DNA of 64,000 nucleotides from Caballeronia sp. LZ062 (GTDB lineage: Bacteria; Pseudomonadota; Gammaproteobacteria; Burkholderiales; Burkholderiaceae). The DNA lies in the NCBI RefSeq assembly GCF_031450785.1, contig NZ_JARTWB010000002.1, forward strand, positions 186,001 to 250,000, read 5' to 3'. Below the pieces are notes generated by a model. That model searched no databases and was not told the DNA's origin. It was given only the letters and a program-made list of their open reading frames with translations. Made by a program: the position numbers and the translations under genes. Shown here piece by piece: positions 1 through 11,943 of the stretch (positions are counted from its first letter, which is position 1; each line of letters begins with the position of its first letter).

Positions 1-357
1 AACGAGCGTGTGCTGCGCGCGCTGCGTCAGGCGCTGCTTCACTCGCAACGCAGGCTCGAATTCGGCCAGGTTTTGCTCGCGTCGGTGGGCAGCACGGCGC
101 CGTTCGTCGGCTTGCTCGGCACCGTCTGGGGCATCTATCACGCGCTCGGCAGCATCGCGGCGAGCGGACAGGCGATGATCGAAAACGTCGCGGCGCCGGT
201 CGGCGAGGCGCTCATCATGACCGCGTTCGGGCTCGTCGTCGCCATTCCGGCCGTGCTTGCGTACAACGTCCTCGGCCGCTATGTGCGGCAAATTTCGGAG
301 GAACTGGACGGCTTCGCGCACGATCTGCACGCGTTCGTGTGCGGCGAGACGCAGTAA
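1..357 (+). CDS. exbB: ExbB/TolQ-family proton channel subunit, 5' end outside window
   Basis: Only the last 118 residues are in the window and the frame is open from base 1. Two conserved membrane segments of the MotA/TolQ/ExbB family are visible: one around VGSTAPFVGLLGTVWGIYHA and one around GEALIMTAFGLVVAIPAVLA. In the family these line the proton path that energises TonB at the inner membrane. An exbD gene follows 10 bases after the stop, with its ribosome site touching that stop, so the two form one operon. The true TolQ lies at 62978-63655, so this copy is taken to be ExbB. The missing N-terminus cannot be judged. Confidence 0.9.
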   Translation, partial: NERVLRALRQALLHSQRRLEFGQVLLASVGSTAPFVGLLGTVWGIYHALGSIAASGQAMIENVAAPVGEALIMTAFGLVVAIPAVLAYNVLGRYVRQISEELDGFAHDLHAFVCGETQ

Positions 358-367
358 GGAGCGCGCG

Positions 368-790
368 ATGGCCTTCGGCGGACTCGACAAAAAGCCCAAC
401 GGCTCCCCCATGGCCGACATCAACATGACGCCGCTGATCGACGTCATGCTCGTCTTGCTGGTGATCTTCATCATCACGGCGCCGCTTTTCACGCACGCCA
501 TCCGGCTGGATTTGCCTAAGGTTTCGTCGCAGGCCGCGCGCGAGACGCCTCAGACCATCACGCTGTCCATCGACGACGCCGGCAAGCTCTACTGGAACGA
601 CGCGCCGATCAGCGCGAACGAAATGCGCGCGCGCTTCGCCGCGGCGGGCAAGGCGGCCGAGAAGCCGGAATTGCATTTGCGGGCGTCGAGCGCCACGCGG
701 TACGAAATCGTCGCTCAAGTCATGGGCGCCGCGCAGCAGGCCGGAATCGAGCGGATCGGGTTCGTCACGCAGCCGGTGCAGGCGCAATAA
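368..790 (+). CDS. exbD: Biopolymer transport protein ExbD
   Basis: The protein has 140 residues, a normal ExbD/TolR length. A short cytoplasmic N-terminus leads into a single membrane helix at about residues 22-42, containing the family motif TPLIDVMLVLLV. Asp25 is the conserved membrane Asp used in proton coupling. The rest is a periplasmic domain. The start at 368 is chosen because it follows an AAGGAG-like site overlapping the exbB stop and begins just before the standard MADINMTPLID block. An open frame further upstream merely overlaps exbB. With exbB it should power TonB-dependent uptake; tonB itself is not in view. Confidence 0.92.
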   Translation: MAFGGLDKKPNGSPMADINMTPLIDVMLVLLVIFIITAPLFTHAIRLDLPKVSSQAARETPQTITLSIDDAGKLYWNDAPISANEMRARFAAAGKAAEKPELHLRASSATRYEIVAQVMGAAQQAGIERIGFVTQPVQAQ

Positions 791-3700
<2,910 letters not shown>

Positions 3701-3701
<1 letters not shown>

Positions 3702-4312
3702 TGGCCAAAACCTGTGAATTCGATGTGCGCGTGAAAGCCGTTGAGAAAGGCGCGGCGAGCGTGAGCCGGCGCTCGTTTCTCGCGCTGCTCGGCGGCGCGG
3801 TCGCACTGTCCGCGTGCGGCTTCCAGTTGCGCGGCCAGCAGGACTACGCCTTCAAACGCCTCGCAATCAACGGCGGCGCGCCGCAGATGGTCGGGCGGCT
3901 CGAACGCATGGTGCAGGGCGGAAGCGATACCGTTATCGTGAAGGCCTCGGAGAAGCCGGACGCGACGCTCTTTCTCAACGAAGGACAGGGTGTCACCACG
4001 CTCAGTCTTAATTCTGAAGGCGTGATCCAGGAATACGAACTCGTCTATAACCTGGGCTACACGCTCGTCGGTGCGGATGGTGTCGTGCTAATTCCGCCAA
4101 GCACCATTGCGCTGAATCGTGCGATGACCTACAGCAACCAGTACACGCTCGGAAAGTCGCAGGAAGCTACGCTGCTCTTCAACGACATGCGCAACGACGC
4201 CGTGGATCAGCTGACGCGCCGTCTGGCGGTCGTGCGTTCGCTGCATCCGACGCCGGCGGAGCAAACGCCGGGCATCGCGCCGCGGGCCCCGCTGCCCACG
4301 CCGCCGCTGTAA
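3701..4312 (+). CDS. lptE: LPS-assembly lipoprotein LptE
   Basis: LptE is the outer-membrane lipoprotein that plugs the LptD barrel in lipopolysaccharide export. A lipobox LSAC lies at residues 36-39 (Cys39 lipidated) after a hydrophobic stretch introduced by SRRSFLALLGG. From ATG 3701 the pre-region is long (about 22 residues), so the GTG at 3761 is a possible alternative start that gives a tighter signal peptide. No strong ribosome site separates the two; the overlap with leuS favours 3701. The mature part (CGFQLRG) is typical of the family. Its partner lptD is at 20531-22921. Confidence 0.92.
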
Positions 4313-4333
4313 CGCGCCGCGCGACCGGTCATC

Positions 4334-5419
4334 ATGCAGCTGAAGCTCGACGCGCTCGAAGCGCACCTCGCCAAAGGCCTGAAGGCGCTGTACGTCGTGT
4401 ATGGCGACGAGCATCTGCTCGCGCAGGAAGCGTGCGACCGCATCCGGGCCGCCGCACGTGCGGGCGGCTTCACGGATCGCACGGTGTTCACGGTCGAGCG
4501 CGGGTTCGACTGGAGCGCGCTCATCGGCGCGACGCAGTCGATGTCGCTCTTCGGCGACCGTCAACTGATCGAATTGCGCATTCCGACGGGCAAGCCGGGC
4601 AAGGAGGGCGGCGAGGCGCTGAAGACGCTCGCCGTTGCCGACAACCCGGACGTCGTCACGCTGGTCACGCTGCCGCGCCTCGATTCCGCGACGCAGAAGT
4701 CCGCGTGGTTCACGGCGCTCGCCGGTGCGGGCGTCGCGCTGAAGGTCGATCCGGTCGACCGCGCGCAATTGCCGATGTGGGTCGGCCAGCGGCTCGCGCA
4801 GCAGGGGCAGCGAGTCGCGCCGGGCGAAGAGGGGCGGCGCGCGCTCGTCTTCATCGCGGAACGTGTCGAGGGCAATCTGCTTGCCGCGCATCAGGAAATT
4901 CAGAAGCTCGGGCTGCTCTATCCGCAAGGCGTGCTCACATTCGAGCAGATTCAAGATGCAGTGCTGAACGTCGCCCGCTATGACGTCTTCAAGCTGAACG
5001 AGGCGATGCTGACGGGAGACGTCGGCCGTCTTTCCCGCATGCTGGACGGCCTCAAAGGCGAAGGCGAAGCGGCCGTGCTCGTGCTGTGGGCGCTCGTGGA
5101 CGAAGTGCGCACGCTGTTGCGCATCAAGCGCGGCGTGACGTCGGGCAAGCCGCTCGCCACGCTGCTGCGCGAGAACCGCGTGTGGGGACCGCGCGAGCGG
5201 TTGATCGGCCCGGCGCTTTCCCGTGTGACCGAAGACGTGCTCGAACGCGCGCTCGCGCTCGCGGCGCGGCTGGATCGGCAGGTCAAAGGGCTCTCGGGTC
5301 GTTCCGGCAGCGCCGGCGCGCGCGGCAGCGAGCCGCCGCCCGATCCGTGGGCGGGCATGTTCGAGCTGGCGATGGCCGTGGCGCAGGGCGCATCGCCGCC
5401 GCCGCGACCGCGTCGCTGA
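4334..5419 (+). CDS. holA: DNA polymerase III delta subunit
   Basis: HolA is the wrench subunit of the clamp loader that opens the beta clamp. The protein has 361 residues, close to the family norm, with an AAA-like N-terminal half (KALYVVYGDEHLLAQEA near residue 16) and the helical collar domain after about residue 220. It follows lptE by 21 bases and shares the leuS-lptE transcription unit. The C-terminal tail, rich in Gly, Pro and Arg, is longer and less ordered than in E. coli HolA. Confidence 0.93.
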   Translation: MQLKLDALEAHLAKGLKALYVVYGDEHLLAQEACDRIRAAARAGGFTDRTVFTVERGFDWSALIGATQSMSLFGDRQLIELRIPTGKPGKEGGEALKTLAVADNPDVVTLVTLPRLDSATQKSAWFTALAGAGVALKVDPVDRAQLPMWVGQRLAQQGQRVAPGEEGRRALVFIAERVEGNLLAAHQEIQKLGLLYPQGVLTFEQIQDAVLNVARYDVFKLNEAMLTGDVGRLSRMLDGLKGEGEAAVLVLWALVDEVRTLLRIKRGVTSGKPLATLLRENRVWGPRERLIGPALSRVTEDVLERALALAARLDRQVKGLSGRSGSAGARGSEPPPDPWAGMFELAMAVAQGASPPPRPRR

Positions 5420-5522
5420 CACGCGCCACGGCTTAGAATGACTCTTCGCGCGTCCCGGTATCCACAGAGCCGCGTGCGCCCCTCAGCTTACTGATGCCGC
5501 CCTTTCGCAACCGGCATACGGA

Positions 5523-6803
5523 ATGATCCAGATGAACATCGACCAGTACATGACCGACCTCGGCCGCCGCGCGCGCGTGGCGTCACGCGCGATGGCGCGG
5601 GCGTCGACGGCGGCGAAAAACGCGGCGCTCGTCGCGGTGGCGAACGCGATCGAACGGGAGCGCGACGCGCTCAAGGCCGCGAACGCGCGCGATCTGGAGA
5701 GAGCCCGCGAGAAGGGTCACGACGCGGCGTTTATCGACCGTCTGACGCTTTCGGACAAGGCGCTCGGCACGATGGTCGAAGGTTTGCGGCAAGTCGCTGC
5801 GCTGGCCGATCCGATCGGTGAGATCAGCGGGCTCAAGTTTCGTCCGACGGGCATCCAGGTCGGGCAGATGCGCGTGCCGCTCGGCGTGATCGGCATCATC
5901 TACGAGTCGCGGCCGAATGTGACCATCGACGCCGCCGCGCTCTGCCTCAAGTCAGGCAACGCGACAATTCTGCGCGGCGGTTCCGAGGCGCTCGAATGCA
6001 ACACCGCGCTGGCGAAGCTGATCGGCGAGGGATTGCAAGCAGCCGGACTGCCGCAGGACGCGGTGCAGGTCGTGGAGACGGCGGACCGCGCGGCGGTCGG
6101 CAAGCTCATCACCATGACCGAGTTCGTCGACGTGATCGTCCCGCGCGGCGGTAAGAGCCTGATCGCGCGGCTGATGGAAGAATCGCGCGTGCCGATGATC
6201 AAGCATCTCGACGGTATCTGCCACGTGTACGTGGATGACCGCGCCGATCTCGCGAAAGCGGCGGCGATCTGCGACAACGCGAAGACGCATCGTTACGGCA
6301 CCTGCAACACGATGGAAACGCTGCTCGTCGCGCGTCAACTCGCTGACGCCGCGCTGCCCATGCTCGCGCGTGCCTTCCAGGCGAAAGACGTCGAACTGCG
6401 TGTGGACGCGGCGGCGCGCAAGGTGCTCGAAGCCGCGCAAATCGGCGCGCTCGTGGATGCCACCGACGAAGACTGGAGCACCGAGTACCTCGCGCCGGTT
6501 CTCGCTGTGAAGGTCGTCGAAGGACTGGACGAAGCCATCGACCATATCAACACTTACGGCTCGCATCATACGGACGCCATCGTCACCGAAGACCATGATC
6601 GCGCCATGCGTTTCCTGCGCGAAGTCGACTCGGCAAGCGTGATGGTCAACGCATCGACGCGCTTTGCCGATGGTTTCGAGTTCGGCTTGGGCGCGGAAAT
6701 CGGCATTTCGAACGACAAACTCCACGCGCGCGGACCCGTCGGGCTGGAAGGGCTGACCTCGCTCAAGTACGTCGTGCTCGGTCACGGTGAAGTGCGTCAA
6801 TAA
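5523..6803 (+). CDS. proA: Gamma-glutamyl phosphate reductase
   Basis: ProA reduces gamma-glutamyl phosphate with NADPH in proline synthesis. The 426-residue protein carries the aldehyde-dehydrogenase-fold signature. The catalytic Cys261 lies in [10 protein letters not shown], and the NADPH-binding and substrate loops read [17 protein letters not shown] and [11 protein letters not shown] second ATG at 5535 (MNIDQYM) is an equally good start and would shorten it by four residues; neither has a strong ribosome site. A TAGAAT hexamer at 5434-5439 could be the -10 of its own promoter. The proB partner is not in the window. Confidence 0.96.
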   Translation: MIQMNIDQYMTDLGRRARVASRAMARASTAAKNAALVAVANAIERERDALKAANARDLERAREKGHDAAFIDRLTLSDKALGTMVEGLRQVAALADPIGEISGLKFRPTGIQVGQMRVPLGVIGIIYESRPNVTIDAAALCLKSGNATILRGGSEALECNTALAKLIGEGLQAAGLPQDAVQVVETADRAAVGKLITMTEFVDVIVPRGGKSLIARLMEESRVPMIKHLDGICHVYVDDRADLAKAAAICDNAKTHRYGTCNTMETLLVARQLADAALPMLARAFQAKDVELRVDAAARKVLEAAQIGALVDATDEDWSTEYLAPVLAVKVVEGLDEAIDHINTYGSHHTDAIVTEDHDRAMRFLREVDSASVMVNASTRFADGFEFGLGAEIGISNDKLHARGPVGLEGLTSLKYVVLGHGEVRQ

Positions 6804-6823
6804 GAACGAATCAAAGACGAATA

Positions 6824-7240
6824 ATGCTCTGGATCAAGTCGCTGCATATCGTGCTGGTCGCCTCGTGGTTCGCGGGGCTGTTCTATCTGCCGCGCATCTA
6901 CGTGAATCTGGCGATGGAAAAGGACCCTGCAGCCACCGCGCGTCTCTTGCTCATGGCGCGCAAGCTCTTCCGCTTCATGACGTTCATCGCGGTGCCAGCG
7001 CTCGCGTGCGGGCTGTGGTTGTGGCTCGATGTCGGCATCGGGCGTGGCCAGGGCTGGCTGCACGCGAAGCTCGGCATCGTCGCGTTGCTGATCGTGTATC
7101 ACGCGTATTGCGGCGTTTTGCTGCGCACGTTCGAACGCGGTGAGAACACGCGCTCGGACAAGTGGTACCGCATGTATAACGAGCTGCCGGTGCTCGGGCT
7201 GCTCGGCGCGACGCTGCTCGTCGTCATCAAGCCCTTCTGA
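6824..7240 (+). CDS. HemJ-like / UPF0093 (CopD-type) membrane protein
   Basis: A 138-residue protein with four predicted membrane helices. It matches the UPF0093 family that includes HemJ, an oxygen-independent-type protoporphyrinogen IX oxidase. Family landmarks are KSLHIVLVASWFAGLFYLPR at the N-terminus (His8 in helix 1), ARKLFRFMTF in the middle, LHAKLGIVALLIVYHAYCG in helix 3 and YNELPVLGLLG before the last helix. Many annotations call such proteins CopD family. The haem role is transferred from characterised homologues and not shown here. It follows proA by 20 bases and may be cotranscribed. A GC hairpin at 7243-7259 separates it from the convergent hexR. Confidence 0.75.
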   Translation: MLWIKSLHIVLVASWFAGLFYLPRIYVNLAMEKDPAATARLLLMARKLFRFMTFIAVPALACGLWLWLDVGIGRGQGWLHAKLGIVALLIVYHAYCGVLLRTFERGENTRSDKWYRMYNELPVLGLLGATLLVVIKPF

Positions 7241-7267
7241 GACCGGCTTCGTGGGCCGGACCTCGGC

Positions 7268-8107
7268 TCACGTTCCCACTCTGCGCCGCTCCAGCACGTC
7301 CTTCGCTTCGGCCAGCTTTTCCGCCAGATCCGGCCCGCGCGCCAGCGCCAATCCCACCGCCAGAATGTCGCCGATCGCGAGATGCGAGACGCGCGATGTC
7401 ATCGGCGAAAAAATGTCCGTGTCTTCATCGACGTTCGCGAAAAGGCCGACGCTTGCCAGTCTCGCGAGCGGCGAATTGCCGTGCGTGATCGCGATGACCT
7501 TCGCCCCGCCATTCAGCGCCGACTTGCAGGCGTCGAGGATATCTTTCGTGCGTCCGGTGTTCGATATCGCGACGACCACGTCGCCCGGTCCGAGCAGCGC
7601 CGCGGACGTCGTGTATGTGTGCGGGTCGGCATATGCGACGGACGGCACGCCGAGCCGGAAGAACTTGTGCTGCATGTCGAGCGCGGCGATGCCCGAGCCG
7701 CCTGCGCCGTAAAACTCGATGCGCCGCGCATCCGCAAGAATCGCGATGGCCGCCGCGACGCTGTGCGACGACAAACTATTGCGCACCGCGATGAGGGCGC
7801 CGATGGTGCGGTCCAGCACCTTCGCCGCGACGCCGGCGGCGGGCTCGTCGCTCCGAACGTCGCGGTAGACCGTGGGCACGTCCGCCGCGACGCTTTGCGC
7901 GAGACGTATCTTGAATTCACGGAAGCCGGAAAAGCCGAGCGCCTGACAGAAGCGCGCGATGGTCGGCTGGCTGACGCCAGCCCGGGCGGCAAAGTCGGTC
8001 ATCGAAAGGTCCAGGACTTCGCGTGGCGCTTCCAGCACATAATCGGCGAGCTTGCGCTCGGACGGGCGCAACTGCTCGCGCATTGCTTCGACTTGGGACA
8101 GCAACAT
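7268..8107 (-). CDS. hexR: RpiR-family regulator HexR
   Basis: HexR represses hexose catabolism genes and releases DNA on binding 2-keto-3-deoxy-6-phosphogluconate. The 279-residue protein has an N-terminal RpiR helix-turn-helix (TDFAARAGVSQPTIARFCQA, about residues 38-57). A SIS sugar-phosphate domain follows, with EFYGAGGSGIAA and VVVAISNTGRTKDI near residues 130-190. It is divergent from edd, and the spacer carries two matches to the HexR operator pattern, which supports this identity over other RpiR members. One operator lies 56 bases upstream of the hexR start, suggesting autoregulation. Confidence 0.9.
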   Translation of the reverse strand: MLLSQVEAMREQLRPSERKLADYVLEAPREVLDLSMTDFAARAGVSQPTIARFCQALGFSGFREFKIRLAQSVAADVPTVYRDVRSDEPAAGVAAKVLDRTIGALIAVRNSLSSHSVAAAIAILADARRIEFYGAGGSGIAALDMQHKFFRLGVPSVAYADPHTYTTSAALLGPGDVVVAISNTGRTKDILDACKSALNGGAKVIAITHGNSPLARLASVGLFANVDEDTDIFSPMTSRVSHLAIGDILAVGLALARGPDLAEKLAEAKDVLERRRVGT

Positions 8108-8162
8108 CGGAAAACTCGCTTATGCTGGAAATTTGCCTGCGACTATAGCCGATGACCGGCCT

Positions 8163-8177
8163 TGTACAAATACTACA
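8163..8177. promoter_or_regulatory. Candidate HexR operator, hexR-proximal
   Basis: TGTACAAATACTACA fits the inverted pattern TGTAG-N5-CTACA at nine of ten arm positions. It sits between the divergent hexR and edd starts, nearer hexR. The assignment uses the known HexR palindrome style and the adjacent hexR gene. Confidence 0.6.
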
Positions 8178-8282
8178 TATTACCGAGGCGATTTATCAGG
8201 GATTTCCCTTGGATGTAGACAGCGGAAGGCATGGAGTTACGCGTCCGCTGAATACAAGGCTGCGTCGGCCGCGTTGTCAGCA

Positions 8283-8297
8283 TGTAGTTTTTCTACT
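8283..8297. promoter_or_regulatory. Candidate HexR operator, edd-proximal
   Basis: TGTAGTTTTTCTACT matches TGTAG-N5-CTACA at nine of ten arm positions. It lies 110 bases before the edd start in an AT-rich stretch where the edd promoter is expected. Together with the site at 8163 it makes a two-operator divergent control region. Confidence 0.65.
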
Positions 8298-8406
8298 AAT
8301 ATGCTGCAAACGGCCATTTACACTACAACGACGCAGCCGCCGTTCTTCGCGATTGTCCAACCCATAACTCGACGGCATGCGCGCCGCAGTGAGACAAGGA
8401 GCTTCG

Positions 8407-10281
8407 ATGGTTTCCCCGCATTCACAACTCAAGAAAGTCACCGACCGCGTGATCGAGCGCAGCAAGGCCACGCGTGCCGCGTACCTCGCGCGCATCGACG
8501 CGGCGCACGGTAAGTTTCCGGCGCGCGGCGCGTTGTCGTGCGCCAATCTCGCCCACGGTTTCGCCGGACTCGAAGGGCAGGAGAAGATCGCGATCAAGGC
8601 GGTGCGCGAGCCGAACATCGGCATCGTGTCGTCTTATAACGAGATGCTTTCCGCCCACGCGCCGTATAAGAGCTTTCCCGACATCATCAAGCAGGCGGCG
8701 CGAGAACACGGCGGCATCGCGCAATTCGCGGGCGGCGTGCCGGCCATGTGCGACGGCATCACGCAGGGCAACGCAGGCATGGAACTGTCGCTGTTCTCGC
8801 GCGAAGTCATTGCCATGAGCACGGCCGTCGCGCTCACGCACAACATGTTCGACGCGGCGCTGTGCCTCGGCGTCTGCGACAAGATCGTGCCGGGCCTGGC
8901 CATCGGCGCGCTGCAATTCGGGCACTTGCCGACCATTTTCGTCCCCGCCGGCCCGATGACGAGCGGCCTCACCAACGACGAAAAAGCGAAGGTTCGCCAG
9001 GAGTTCGCGACCGGCAAGTGCAACCGCGATGCGTTGCTGGAAGCCGAAGCCGCCGCGTATCACGGCCACGGCACGTGCACGTTCTATGGCACGGCGAACA
9101 GTAATCAGATGCTGATGGAAGTGATGGGGCTGCATCTGCCGAGCGCGGCCTTCGTGCATCCGCACACGCCGCTGCGCGATGCGCTTACCGCCGAAGCCGC
9201 GCGCCGCGTGCTCGATCTCACAATTGAACGCGGCAACTACACGCCGATCGGCCATATCGTCGACGAGAAGGCGATCGTCAACGGCATCGTCGCGCTGCTC
9301 GCAACGGGCGGTTCCACCAATCACACGCTGCACCTTGTGGCGATCGCGCGGGCGGCGGGCATAGTGATCGACTGGAACGACTTCGACGAGTTGTCGCAGG
9401 TCGTGCCGCTGCTCGCGAAAATCTATCCGAACGGCAAGGCCGACGTGAACCACTTCCACGCGGCGGGCGGCGTGGCGTTTCTCGTGCGCAACCTGCTGGA
9501 AGGCGGCTTGCTGCACGAAGACGTGCAGACGGTCGCGGGCCGCGGCTTGTCGCATTACACGAAGGAGCCGAAGCTGATCGACGGCAAGCTGCGGTGGGTC
9601 GATGGCGCCGCCGAAAGTCACGACACCAAGGTGCTGCGTGGCATTCGCGAGCCATTCCAGCCGGACGGCGGCTTGCGGCTGATGCAAGGAAAGCTCGGGC
9701 GTGGCGTCATCAAGATTTCGGCGGTGGCGCCGGAGCATCGCGTGGTGAAGGCGCCGGCGATCGTCTTCAATTCGCAGGAGGAAGTGCAGGAAGCGTTCGA
9801 CAACGGAGAGCTGAAGCGCGATTTCGTCGCGGTCGTGCGCTTCCAGGGCGCGCGTGCGAACGGTATGCCGGAACTGCACCGGTTGACGCCGCTTCTCGGC
9901 GTGCTGCAGGATCAGGGCTTTCACGTGGCGCTCGTCACGGATGGCCGCATGTCGGGTGCATCGGGCAAGGTGCCCGCCGTGATCCACGTTTCGCCCGAGG
10001 CGTTGCTGCACGGGCCGCTCGGCAAGGTGCGCACGGGCGACATGCTGGTGATCGACGCGCCGGCGGGCGTGCTCGACATCGAAATCGATGCGCGCGAATG
10101 GGCGTCGCGTGAAGTCGAGGCGCCGGCGAATCAGGCGGAAAACGAAGTCGGCTTCGGGCGCGAACTCTTCGGCGTGTTTCGAAGCGCGGCGTTGCCGGCC
10201 GAGGAAGGCGCATCGGTGTTCGGTGCGATGATCGGCGCGACCGCGACTGCGAGCCATGCGGATCGTCAAATGGCGCATTGA
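8407..10281 (+). CDS. edd: 6-phosphogluconate dehydratase
   Basis: Edd converts 6-phosphogluconate to 2-keto-3-deoxy-6-phosphogluconate, the first committed Entner-Doudoroff step. It is a 625-residue member of the IlvD/Edd family, whose enzymes carry an iron-sulfur cluster. Recognisable blocks are [43 protein letters not shown] (cluster-region cysteines) and [15 protein letters not shown] near the C-terminus. The start at 8407 is preferred over upstream codons because AAGGAG at 8396-8401 lies five bases before it. It is divergent from hexR and followed by eda after an 88-base gap, so edd-eda is the HexR-controlled unit. Confidence 0.96.
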   Translation: MVSPHSQLKKVTDRVIERSKATRAAYLARIDAAHGKFPARGALSCANLAHGFAGLEGQEKIAIKAVREPNIGIVSSYNEMLSAHAPYKSFPDIIKQAAREHGGIAQFAGGVPAMCDGITQGNAGMELSLFSREVIAMSTAVALTHNMFDAALCLGVCDKIVPGLAIGALQFGHLPTIFVPAGPMTSGLTNDEKAKVRQEFATGKCNRDALLEAEAAAYHGHGTCTFYGTANSNQMLMEVMGLHLPSAAFVHPHTPLRDALTAEAARRVLDLTIERGNYTPIGHIVDEKAIVNGIVALLATGGSTNHTLHLVAIARAAGIVIDWNDFDELSQVVPLLAKIYPNGKADVNHFHAAGGVAFLVRNLLEGGLLHEDVQTVAGRGLSHYTKEPKLIDGKLRWVDGAAESHDTKVLRGIREPFQPDGGLRLMQGKLGRGVIKISAVAPEHRVVKAPAIVFNSQEEVQEAFDNGELKRDFVAVVRFQGARANGMPELHRLTPLLGVLQDQGFHVALVTDGRMSGASGKVPAVIHVSPEALLHGPLGKVRTGDMLVIDAPAGVLDIEIDAREWASREVEAPANQAENEVGFGRELFGVFRSAALPAEEGASVFGAMIGATATASHADRQMAH

Positions 10282-10369
10282 CGGGTCGGAACTCACGCCG
10301 CAGCTCGAACCGGATGGAAACCCGCGGTCCGACAGAGAGTCGCCGCACATGAAACAGGAGTCGCATCAC

Positions 10370-11002
10370 ATGAAAACGGTAAGCGAAATCGTGCGTCTAG
10401 GCCCGGTCATTCCGGTGCTCGCATTCGATTCGGTGGAGCAGGGCGAGCACGTATCGCGGGCGCTGCATGCGGGCGGCGTGAAAGTGCTCGAAATCACGCT
10501 GCGCACCGCGGCGGGCATCGGCGCGATCGAGCGCGCAAGTCAGTTGGCGGAAGACATCGTCGTCGGCGTCGGCACGATCACGAAGCCGGAGCACTGCGAG
10601 CAGGCCAAGAAAGCGGGCGCACAGTTCGGCGTGTCGCCGGGTTTGACGAAGGACATGCACAAGGCCGCACAGGACGCTGGGCTGCCGCTGCTTCCCGGCG
10701 TGATGACGCCGAGCGACATCATCACCGCGATGGAACTCGGCTATGAGATCGTGAAGTTCTTCCCCGCGCAGCAGGCGGGTGGTGTTCCCATGCTGCAGGC
10801 GTTTTATGGGCCGTTTCCGAACCTGAAGTTCTGTCCGACGGGCGGCATTACTGCGGAAACGGCGTCGCTGTTTCTGGCGCAGCCGAATGTGGTTTGCGTC
10901 GGGGGATCGTGGCTTACGCCGAAGGCTGCGCTCGCTGCGCAGAATTGGGAGGAAGTGACGCGGTTAGCGCGCGCGGCGAGCGAGCTTGCGCCGCAGAAGT
11001 AG
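10370..11002 (+). CDS. eda: 2-keto-3-deoxy-6-phosphogluconate aldolase
   Basis: Eda splits KDPG into pyruvate and glyceraldehyde 3-phosphate, completing the Entner-Doudoroff route. The 210-residue length is normal. The class I aldolase Glu is in VLEITLRT near residue 40, and the Schiff-base Lys is in YEIVKFFPAQQ. The phosphate loop is FCPTGGI. The frame opens earlier, but AGGAG at 10356-10360 precedes the ATG at 10370 by nine bases and gives the standard N-terminus; an in-frame ATG at 10349 is the alternative. The KDPG it consumes is the expected HexR inducer, closing the regulatory loop. Confidence 0.95.
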   Translation: MKTVSEIVRLGPVIPVLAFDSVEQGEHVSRALHAGGVKVLEITLRTAAGIGAIERASQLAEDIVVGVGTITKPEHCEQAKKAGAQFGVSPGLTKDMHKAAQDAGLPLLPGVMTPSDIITAMELGYEIVKFFPAQQAGGVPMLQAFYGPFPNLKFCPTGGITAETASLFLAQPNVVCVGGSWLTPKAALAAQNWEEVTRLARAASELAPQK

Positions 11003-11149
11003 CGCAACGGGTGAAGGGCGGGTGTCCGGGCCTTCGGTCACCTCGTGTCATCGAGGCAAGGCTCTTGTTGTCGGGAGCGATGAGCCGAGGTTTAGGTGGC
11101 GTATTCACAGTTCGCGGTGCATTCGCCGCGGACGCCCTTTACACGATAG

Positions 11150-11182
11150 CCAAGCGCTCAGTCGATTGCACTGAACGCTTGG
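11150..11182. repeat. Imperfect hairpin downstream of eda
   Basis: CCAAGCG pairs with CGCTTGG and the inner TCAGT pairs with ACTGA, with one mismatch between the blocks and a seven-base loop. There is no T-run, so it is either a weak terminator of edd-eda or another RNA structure. Confidence 0.45.
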
Positions 11183-11217
11183 TGTCTTGCAGTCGACCGC
11201 TGCTAGTGCAGCTGAGA

Positions 11218-11349
11218 TTAGCGGTCCCGAAGCTGCGGCTGCGAAATGTCAATGGTCACGTTTGTCGACGAGGTCGAAGCGGAACTGCTTTTCGTCGAAC
11301 CGCCTGCCATTTGCGATTGTGCCAATACAGTACGATCAATTTTAATCAT
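11218..11349 (-). CDS. Possible 43-residue Ser/Thr-rich small protein
   Basis: A short ORF starts with MIKIDRTVLAQSQMAGG and continues into a Ser/Thr-rich stretch ending QPQLRDR. Support comes from a good ribosome site (AGAGG at 11355-11359, five bases before the ATG) and AT-rich flanking DNA that could hold a promoter. A seven-base inverted repeat (11195-11226) also overlaps the stop codon. Nothing in the protein identifies a family. The run before the Gly-Gly followed by a polar tail loosely recalls leader-core peptides, but no processing or export genes are adjacent. It could be chance. Confidence 0.35.
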   Translation of the reverse strand: MIKIDRTVLAQSQMAGGSTKSSSASTSSTNVTIDISQPQLRDR

Positions 11350-11509
11350 AAGCACCTCTGTTTGCTTTACGTCATTGAACTGGCTTCTCCTGCGCGAGAA
11401 AATGCCGTCTCTCATCTAGAACTGCGCTCTATCGTCATTGCTGGAGTCCTGATAATGAGCGGAACACGTCTCACTGCAGCGAGCGCGACGAAAACGAACC
11501 AATGTCTCA

Positions 11510-11548
11510 AGTGAATTTGAGTTTCGACTCGAGACAGGTTAATTCACT
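11510..11548. repeat. Nested inverted repeat with TTCG tetraloop
   Basis: AGTGAATT at 11510-11517 pairs perfectly with AATTCACT at 11541-11548. Inside it GAGT-TTCG-ACTC (11519-11530) forms a tetraloop hairpin. No gene overlaps it. It may be an RNA structure or the relic of a mobile element end. Confidence 0.4.
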
Positions 11549-11943
11549 CACGTCATGCGCGTTGGCATATTAGCAGTTGCTTCGCATGGAATTAACGCTG
11601 ATTGGTCTTAAATCGAACGGGAACAAAATGATAAAAAGCAGCAGTCGCGTCAACTAATAGCCGATGCGCTTCTAATAAGCGCCGATATCTGCTGATTGGC
11701 GGGCACATCGCACGGTCGGCGGCAGCCCGAAGACTAAGTCCACCTCCGCTCGCCGGCAACCGCGCGATCGACCCGATCAGGCCGTGCAGCGTCTCCCCGA
11801 AATTGCCGGTAATCTCCTGCCCCTTCCGTTCGTTTGGCTCAGCGTCTCTCGGCTCGTTGCGAATCCTGAAACGTTAGGACGACTCTTATAAATATCCGGA
11901 TTGCTGGGAAAACTAGAAAATCTTCTATATATTCAAGCGTAGG

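Larger units (their letters stand above)
11003..11943. other. Gene-poor region between eda and the autotransporter
   Basis: These 941 bases are lower in GC than their surroundings and hold no convincing long gene. I can point to a hairpin at 11150-11182, a possible 43-residue ORF on the minus strand, a structured inverted repeat at 11510-11548, a short GCGCTT/AAGCGC stem at 11666-11682, and a TATAAA at 11887-11892. An open minus-strand stretch of about 75 codons around 11600-11860 has no early start codon and could be a remnant or chance. No transposase remnants are recognised. Confidence 0.5.

Noticed and set aside
10894..11514. A 206-codon plus-strand frame overlapping the end of eda
   Set aside because: It overlaps eda in another frame, has no ribosome site and mixed composition with no domain.
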